Positions 59,160 to 64,000 of a DNA stretch of 64,000 nt are shown here, piece by piece. Made by a program: the position numbers and the translations under genes. The DNA comes from Bacteroidaceae bacterium (GTDB lineage Bacteria > Bacteroidota > Bacteroidia > Bacteroidales > Bacteroidaceae): contig JAGBTN010000017.1 of the NCBI GenBank assembly GCA_017631315.1, forward strand, positions 282,715 through 346,714. The letters are read 5' to 3'. Within the stretch, counting starts at the first letter, position 1; each line of letters starts with the position of its first letter. The notes under the pieces are model-generated. The model was not told the origin of the DNA. It ran no database searches and saw only the letters and a list, made by a program, of their open reading frames with translations.

Positions 59160-60509
59160 ATGAAACAAGATACCATTTGCGCCCTTGCCACACCTCCAGG
59201 CGGAGCCATTGCAATCGTTCGCGTCAGCGGCCCAGATGCCATTACTGTCACAGAGAAAATCTTCTCCAAGTCGCTCGAAAAGGCTAAAGGTTATACACTA
59301 CACTTCGGACAAGTGACAGATGGCGAAGGCAAGGAACTCGACGAAGTCCTCGTCTCCCTCTTTCGTGCCCCACATTCATATACCGGCGAAGACAGCACCG
59401 AGATAAGTTGTCATGGCAGTGCCTACATCGTTCAACGCCTGTTGGAATCCCTCATAAAGAATGGAGCACGACAAGCAGAGCCCGGCGAATACACCATGCG
59501 AGCCTTCATGAACGGCAAGCTCGACCTCAGCCAGGCAGAAGCCGTTGCCGACCTCATCTCCTCCTCCACACAGGCCACTCACCAAATGGCGATGAATCAG
59601 TTGCGAGGACAGTTCAGCAAAGAACTGGCAGAACTACGAGGACAACTCCTGCAACTGACATCGCTGCTGGAATTGGAACTTGACTTCAACGATCAGGACG
59701 TAGAGTTTGCAAACAGAGAGCAGCTCACAAGCCTGATGGAGAAAGTAGAAAAACACATCAGCGGACTGGCCGATTCATTCCAGACTGGCAATGCCATCAA
59801 AAACGGCATACCCGTAGCCATCATAGGTGCGCCAAATGTCGGGAAGTCAACACTCCTCAATGCACTCGTCGGAGAAGAACGCGCCATAGTGTCGAACATA
59901 CAAGGAACAACACGCGACCTCATTGAAGACACAATACAAATCGACGGCATAACATTCCGCTTTATCGACACAGCTGGCATACGTAAGACACAAGACCAAC
60001 TGGAACAAATGGGCATAGAACGCTCCATCCAAGCAGCCGAAAAAGCAAAAGTAATTCTGTTCCTGACAGAAAAAAACCAGCCGTTCCCCGATATAGAGTT
60101 CAGAGACGACCAAGTTGTGCTACAGGTCATAAACAAATGCGACCTCTCATTGCCAAGCAGTTCATATCTCTACCATCGGGAGCCAGAAGGACGTCTGTTC
60201 CATATATCCGCAGCCAATGGCGACGGAATAGAGCTACTACGCCAAGCATTGGTGCGCGAGTCAGCCATGCCAATGACACTGGACACAACAAACACCGTAG
60301 TAACAAACGTCCGCCACTACAATGCCCTGAAACAATCCATCGACGCCCTGCAACGAGCCAAGCAAGCCTTTGAATCAGGGATCCCCACCGACCTCGTAGC
60401 AGAAGACCTGCGCCAATGCCTCCACTACCTCGGTGAAATCACCGGTAGCGAAATCACCTCCGACGATATCCTCCAAAACATCTTCCACACCTTCTGCATC
60501 GGAAAGTAA
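59160..60509 (+). CDS. mnmE: tRNA modification GTPase MnmE
   Basis: MnmE works with MnmG to make the 5-carboxymethylaminomethyl group on wobble uridine 34 of certain tRNAs. The 449-residue product has the N-terminal folate-binding domain (DTICALATPPGGAIAIVRVSGPDA), the G domain with GAPNVGKSTLLNAL near 223-236, DTAGIRKT near 275-282 and NKCDL near 330, and the conserved C-terminal CIGK. Length is normal. It stands alone, with the mobile element inserted downstream. Confidence 0.97.
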   Translation: MKQDTICALATPPGGAIAIVRVSGPDAITVTEKIFSKSLEKAKGYTLHFGQVTDGEGKELDEVLVSLFRAPHSYTGEDSTEISCHGSAYIVQRLLESLIKNGARQAEPGEYTMRAFMNGKLDLSQAEAVADLISSSTQATHQMAMNQLRGQFSKELAELRGQLLQLTSLLELELDFNDQDVEFANREQLTSLMEKVEKHISGLADSFQTGNAIKNGIPVAIIGAPNVGKSTLLNALVGEERAIVSNIQGTTRDLIEDTIQIDGITFRFIDTAGIRKTQDQLEQMGIERSIQAAEKAKVILFLTEKNQPFPDIEFRDDQVVLQVINKCDLSLPSSSYLYHREPEGRLFHISAANGDGIELLRQALVRESAMPMTLDTTNTVVTNVRHYNALKQSIDALQRAKQAFESGIPTDLVAEDLRQCLHYLGEITGSEITSDDILQNIFHTFCIGK

Positions 60510-60550
60510 CCCACGATTAGCAACAATTACAAAACATTACTATTGGTTAT

Positions 60551-60583
60551 AAAGGCGTTGATTATCAGCGCCTTTTCTTTTTG
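60551..60583 (+). terminator. Intrinsic terminator of mnmE
   Basis: AAAGGCG (60551-60557) pairs with CGCCTTTT starting at 60569, followed by CTTTTT. Confidence 0.75.
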
Positions 60584-60631
60584 CTATATGACTAATATAG
60601 GTCTAATGTAGTCGTTTTTCAGCTCATTTTT

Positions 60632-60720
60632 GTACCTCATTTGTACCGCGATGATTTTCAGTGAGTAATCACGTTAGAAAGGTAGTGGATTAGGTGGTAC
60701 GTCGTGGTACGCTGTGGTAC
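60632..60720. repeat. Phased GTGGTAC repeats upstream of the mobile-element HTH gene
   Basis: GTGGTAC occurs at 60694, 60704 and 60714, exactly 10 bp apart. Two GTACC elements lie inverted upstream (60632-60636 and 60643-60647). The spacing of one helical turn suggests a protein array, perhaps the excisionase or integrase arm sites at the element end. Confidence 0.65.
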
Positions 60721-60758
60721 GCGATGACACATATTTGGCGAACTAAAAAGAGAAGAAA

Positions 60759-61655
60759 ATGGCTAGTAACATCGACATTCAAAAGAAATGCGAGTGGTGT
60801 GGTGTGATTTTTACCGCACACAAGACCTCTACTGCGTACTGCTCTCATAGGTGTGCAAATCTTGCATACAAAGAGAGGGTTAGGAAAAAGAGAGTACAGG
60901 AGTTTCAATTAAAATTTGATGAAGAGGCAAAACCTCATTCTGAAAAAGAGTTTCTAACACCTACAGAAGTATCATCATTCTTAGGTGTAGGTCGAACATC
61001 AATCTATCGGTACATTAGGAATGGAAAAATCAAGGCTCTAAGATTCGATGGCAAGACCCTAATCAGGCGTTCAGATATAGATAAAATGTTCGACTACATT
61101 ACTGCCTGCGAAACCAATAAACTCAAAGAGAAGACTCCCATCACCGAGTTCTACACCACTGCTGAGATTAAAGAAAAGTACGGTGTAAAGGAATCGTGGA
61201 TATTCAAGGTTGCGAAAGAGAATAATATTCCAAAGACATTCAGTAGAGGAAAGACCTATTGGAGTAAAAAGCACATTGATGCCTATTTTGCAAAGAAGGC
61301 TCCCAATCCCGATATTACAGAGTGGTATAGTGTGGCTGAGATTCAAGAGAAATTTGGAATGACACTTAGTGCCATCTATAGTTTTGTTTCCAAGAATGTG
61401 ATTCCAAAGAAAAAAGTGGGCATTACTGTGTGCTATTCAAAGAAACATTTTGATATAGCCAAAGGAGTTGCCGAGCCTGAGAAACCTCAATACTACACCA
61501 TACCCGAAGCTATGGAGAAATTCAACCTCACGCGTGATCAGCTATATCACTATGTGAAGTATCACAATATCACTCGCATCAAGGTTGGTAAATACACCAA
61601 AATAAGTAAGTCTGTGCTTGACAAGTTTCTTGCACCGCCACAAATCAAAAAATAA
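60759..61655 (+). CDS. Mobile-element regulator with zinc finger and four excisionase-like HTH domains
   Basis: The 298-residue product begins with a small zinc finger (CEWCGVIFTAHKTSTAYCSHRCANLAYKER, about 10-40). Four repeats of MerR/excisionase type helix-turn-helix follow: LTPTEVSSFLGVGRTSIYRYIRNGKIKALRF (about 67-97), YTTAEIKEKYGVKESWIFKVAKENNIP, YSVAEIQEKFGMTLSAIYSFVSKNVIP and YTIPEAMEKFNLTRDQLYHYVKYHNIT. Such proteins are coded beside integrases in Bacteroidales elements and probably bind the element ends or control excision. Phased repeats stand just upstream. The integrase start is about 105 bp downstream. Confidence 0.78.
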   Translation: MASNIDIQKKCEWCGVIFTAHKTSTAYCSHRCANLAYKERVRKKRVQEFQLKFDEEAKPHSEKEFLTPTEVSSFLGVGRTSIYRYIRNGKIKALRFDGKTLIRRSDIDKMFDYITACETNKLKEKTPITEFYTTAEIKEKYGVKESWIFKVAKENNIPKTFSRGKTYWSKKHIDAYFAKKAPNPDITEWYSVAEIQEKFGMTLSAIYSFVSKNVIPKKKVGITVCYSKKHFDIAKGVAEPEKPQYYTIPEAMEKFNLTRDQLYHYVKYHNITRIKVGKYTKISKSVLDKFLAPPQIKK

Positions 61656-61760
61656 TTGTGGTGGCTATGTCGGTTATTCTCGGGTGAGTTGTTCCACCAT
61701 TGAATAACCGCGTTTCTTTGCTTTCAGAAAAAATATTTAACTCATTAATAATTAAGGATT

Positions 61761-62867
61761 ATGTTACACACTTGTACAAAAGTTACCCTTCGTCAGAGAG
61801 AAATCACCAACGGTCGCATCTCGCTTTATCTGGATTACTATCCAGCAGTTCGTCACCCAGAGACAATGGTAATGTCCCGCCGTGAGTATCTTGGCATATA
61901 CATCTACGCACGCCCGAAGAATGAGATGGAGCGAGAGTTTAACAATGATATGCTGATGAAAGCAGAAGCAATACGTTGCATCAGAGTACAGTCATTAATC
62001 AATGAGGAATTCGGATTTCTCGACAAGAATAAGATGAGAGCTGACTTCCTGGAATATTTCAGGAAGAAGATGCACAACAAAGACCACAAATGGAAGGTTG
62101 TATATAACCACTTTTACAACTTTGTCAATGGCAAATGCTCTTTTGGTGATGTAACTGTTGATTTGTGCAAAAAGTTTAGAGAGTATCTTTTGAATGCCAA
62201 ACAATTAAAGCACTCCAAACACCCTGTTTCTCAGAATTCTGCGTCTGCCTACTATTCCACATTCCGAGGCTTGCTGAAAACAGCATACATAGAGAAGATG
62301 TTCAAAGAGAATCTGAATGACTACCTTGAAAAGATTGATTGCCAAGACACCAAAAGGGAATATCTCACTCTCGATGAGGTAAAGCGACTTGCTGCAACAC
62401 CCTGTAAGATACCAGTGTTAAAGGCAGCCTCTCTATTCTCGTGCCTTACGGGACTACGCATCAGCGATATTCTCAATCTTCAGTGGTCTGACTTTGGGTT
62501 AGCTCCCGACAGAGGCTATTGCATCCGCATACGCACACAGAAGACCAAGACTGAAGCGACACTGCCTATCAGCTACGAGGCGTATGAACTTTGTGGCGAG
62601 GTAGGAACTGGCAAAGTATTCAAGGGACTAACAAGGAGTATGATCAATTATCCACTCAAGCACTGGTTGGCCGAAGCCGGAATAGAAAAACACGTAACAT
62701 TTCATTGCTTTAGACACACCTTTGCAACGCTACAGATAGCAGCCGGAACAGACATCTATACGGTGAGCAAAATGCTGACTCATCGCAACGTCTCAACAAC
62801 CCAGATTTACGCAGAACTAGTGAACGAGAAAAAACGCGAATCAGCCAATAGAATCTCACTTAAGTAG
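61761..62867 (+). CDS. Tyrosine recombinase/integrase
   Basis: The 368-residue site-specific recombinase has the N-terminal SAM-like core-binding part (FLEYFRKKMHNKDHKWKVVYNHFYNF, about 92-120) and the catalytic domain. Catalytic residues are Arg in SCLTGLRISDILNLQW near 231, Lys in TQKTKTEATLPIS, the HxxR in FHCFRHTFATLQIA near 315 and His in MLTHRNVSTTQIYAEL with the nucleophile Tyr near 351. It would integrate and excise the surrounding element. The attachment site was not identified. The stop is followed by a 280-bp stretch that ends in a terminator. Confidence 0.93.
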   Translation: MLHTCTKVTLRQREITNGRISLYLDYYPAVRHPETMVMSRREYLGIYIYARPKNEMEREFNNDMLMKAEAIRCIRVQSLINEEFGFLDKNKMRADFLEYFRKKMHNKDHKWKVVYNHFYNFVNGKCSFGDVTVDLCKKFREYLLNAKQLKHSKHPVSQNSASAYYSTFRGLLKTAYIEKMFKENLNDYLEKIDCQDTKREYLTLDEVKRLAATPCKIPVLKAASLFSCLTGLRISDILNLQWSDFGLAPDRGYCIRIRTQKTKTEATLPISYEAYELCGEVGTGKVFKGLTRSMINYPLKHWLAEAGIEKHVTFHCFRHTFATLQIAAGTDIYTVSKMLTHRNVSTTQIYAELVNEKKRESANRISLK

Positions 62868-63149
62868 AGAAAAATTGAGCCCAAATGAAAAATTTTCTAA
62901 AAAAATCAACTTTTTTTTCGACAATGAAATACAAGTGAATACAAATATACTATCATCAAATACAAATATGGTGTTTTTGTATATGATATGTGCATTATAA
63001 TATGCATTTGCAGATGGTATATGTTTGTTGTGATTTTGTTTGCAATTTTAGACGCTGAAAGTGCGGTAAATTCCGTTCTTTCAGCGTTTTATGCACATTT
63101 GGAGATATGAAAATCATCGCATATATTTGCGCAAGAATGATTAAAAACG
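62868..63149. other. AT-rich gap after the integrase
   Basis: No gene is supported. Two copies of AATACAAATAT lie near 62938 and 62959. A terminator follows at 63052-63091. Confidence 0.4.
63052..63091 (+). terminator. Intrinsic terminator downstream of the integrase
   Basis: ACGCTGAAAG (63052-63061) pairs with CTTTCAGCGT (63078-63087), followed by TTT. An inner CGG/CCG can extend the stem. Confidence 0.75.
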
Positions 63150-63866
63150 ATGTGTATGACACCGCAAAAAACGATATATATTACGGTCTATCTATTACTA
63201 TTGATACCGACCTTATCTATCGCTCTTGTCACCCGAATTTTCTCATTAAAGGTGATGTTGCTGGATGGATTTTCCGGCAATATCATATTCCTTATTACTT
63301 GCATCCTGTGCGCTGTACTATATCTTATATTTAAGACCACTATCGATGGCTATATTTTGCCGTTCCTATGTAAATGTTCCAAGACCGAGTTAGCCGTTGC
63401 GGAGTCGGCAACAAGAGAGGTGACGAATATAGTAACTAAACAAGAGGTTAATCTCCCCTCCTATCAGGAGCACTACGATGCAGTAGCCGAGAAGAAACGC
63501 ATCGAAGCGGAAGAGACACTACAACGCGTTCTTGACTATACAATGCAAACTATGGTTATCTATATGGGCGAGGCGGAACTTGACCGCTTATGCAGCTACA
63601 TCACAGAATACAGTTTGGGCGACACCCCACGCGAGGTATCGCCCGTATCGGTTGATTCTGCACTCAAAAGCATCGACCTGATGCACTTCGGCTGGAACAT
63701 CGGCAAAGCATTCGGTAAAAAACGCATTCACACCGCCACATTCATTAAGCGTGTCTTTGCTTACGCCCTCCATGACATAGAAGTCTCAACCATCGAACGC
63801 AAGATGTCGCATACCGAATCCGAGTGCCGGATTAAATTGGATGGGGAGATAGGGAATATTCTATAA
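63150..63866 (+). CDS. Membrane-anchored mobile-element protein of unknown function
   Basis: I do not recognise this 238-residue protein. Its N-terminus has two hydrophobic segments (YITVYLLLLIPTLSIALVTRIF, about 9-30; IIFLITCILCAVLYLIF, about 45-61). The remainder (about 70-238) is a soluble, charged helical region with EHYDAVAEKKRIEAEETLQRVLDYTMQTMVIYMGEAEL and a C-terminal MSHTESECRIKLDG. Proteins of this layout are seen near integrases in Bacteroidales elements. A role in transfer or regulation is guesswork. ATG 63150 is used; the internal Met at 63156 is also possible. Confidence 0.6.
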   Translation: MCMTPQKTIYITVYLLLLIPTLSIALVTRIFSLKVMLLDGFSGNIIFLITCILCAVLYLIFKTTIDGYILPFLCKCSKTELAVAESATREVTNIVTKQEVNLPSYQEHYDAVAEKKRIEAEETLQRVLDYTMQTMVIYMGEAELDRLCSYITEYSLGDTPREVSPVSVDSALKSIDLMHFGWNIGKAFGKKRIHTATFIKRVFAYALHDIEVSTIERKMSHTESECRIKLDGEIGNIL

Positions 63867-63885
63867 TTAATTTTAAAAATAGATT

Positions 63886-64000
63886 TTACTTGGTTACATT
63901 ATCTATGATTTCTTGGGGTGTTATATTCATCTTTGTCACTGCGCATAAGCTTTTTCCCATATCTTTCACACTTGCTCCCATATGATAAACAACATCATCA
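63886..64000 (-). CDS. Partial gene at the right window edge, function unknown
   Basis: An open frame enters from the window edge on the minus strand and ends with TAA at 63886-63888. The visible 37 residues are DDVVYHMGASVKDMGKSLCA... and ...TPQEIIDNVTK. Nothing identifies its family. It converges with the 238-residue gene, 19 bp apart. Confidence 0.45.
   Translation of the reverse strand, partial: DDVVYHMGASVKDMGKSLCAVTKMNITPQEIIDNVTK

Larger units (their letters stand above)
60584..64000. mobile_element. Part of an integrated Bacteroidales mobile element
   Basis: The span holds an HTH protein with four excisionase-like domains, a tyrosine recombinase, a membrane-anchored protein and a partial gene running off the window, in contrast to the housekeeping mnmE before it. 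Which kind of element (ICE, mobilizable transposon or other) and where it ends cannot be seen; no transfer or mobilization genes are within the window. The left boundary between 60584 and about 60760 is approximate. Confidence 0.55.

Noticed and set aside
63107-63334. 75-codon plus frame before the 238-residue protein
   Set aside because: It overlaps the membrane-protein start in another frame and has no domain or promoter support.

Overview
This window is chromosomal DNA from a Bacteroidales bacterium, most likely a Prevotella-like member of the Prevotellaceae. The evidence is the Bacteroidota promoter signature (TTTG near -33 and TAnnTTTG near -7) in front of many genes, the lack of purine-rich Shine-Dalgarno sites, families typical of the order (DUF4923, DUF1573, BspA-type N-terminus, SusF-like protein, thrA-apgM-thrC operon, fused NfnAB-type protein), and the IYxLxGxxV...KKGIYIxNGKK tails on secreted proteins.

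Layout. 1-4.0 kb (minus): pepD, a beta-helix lipoprotein, rlmH and nadC (cut by the window edge). 4.0-8.6 kb (plus): a small membrane protein, an OmpH/Skp-like lipoprotein, an HU-like/SPOR envelope protein, a zinc-ribbon/FHA protein, a Cof-type HAD phosphatase and an AlkZ-related protein. 8.8-15.4 kb: a Na/Pi cotransporter, an M15 peptidase, and a minus-strand operon DUF1573-GH31-SusF-like. 15.6-17.8 kb: ruvC broken by an in-frame TAA, followed directly by a ModF-like double ATPase. 17.9-25.6 kb (minus): lon-tgt-lptF/G type permease, rhlE-like helicase, RluA-type pseudouridine synthase and a DUF4923 lipoprotein. 25.7-35.6 kb: trmN6, a nucleoside-recognition membrane protein, an FAD oxidoreductase, then thrA-apgM-thrC plus an MFS exporter. 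35.8-42.4 kb (minus): a 51-residue peptide, a triplicated 1186-residue surface protein and a GH78-like rhamnosidase. 43.2-55.0 kb: a helicase-less RecQ C-terminal protein, manA, rplU-rpmA, menA, a CPBP protease, serS, fused NfnAB, DUF486, a PD40-like protein and a threonine aldolase. 55.4-59.0 kb is an AT-rich island of unrecognised genes including a retropepsin-like protease, headed by a structured RNA. mnmE follows. From 60.6 kb to the end lies part of an integrated mobile element (four-HTH protein, tyrosine integrase and two unrecognised genes).

The strongest unexplained signal is a family of intergenic arrays found at nine places. Each is built on an exact 22-bp period: about 16 bp of core, often dyad-symmetric, plus a 6-bp linker resembling TTGCCC or TTGGCC. 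Two core types recur between loci (GGTTAACC-centred and GGCAGTAGATG). Twenty-two is not a multiple of three and no cas gene is present, so these are neither coding repeats nor CRISPR. A second lead is the nested stem-loop RNA ending in a terminator right before the retropepsin operon.

All calls rest on reading the sequence and on family knowledge. No database search was run.
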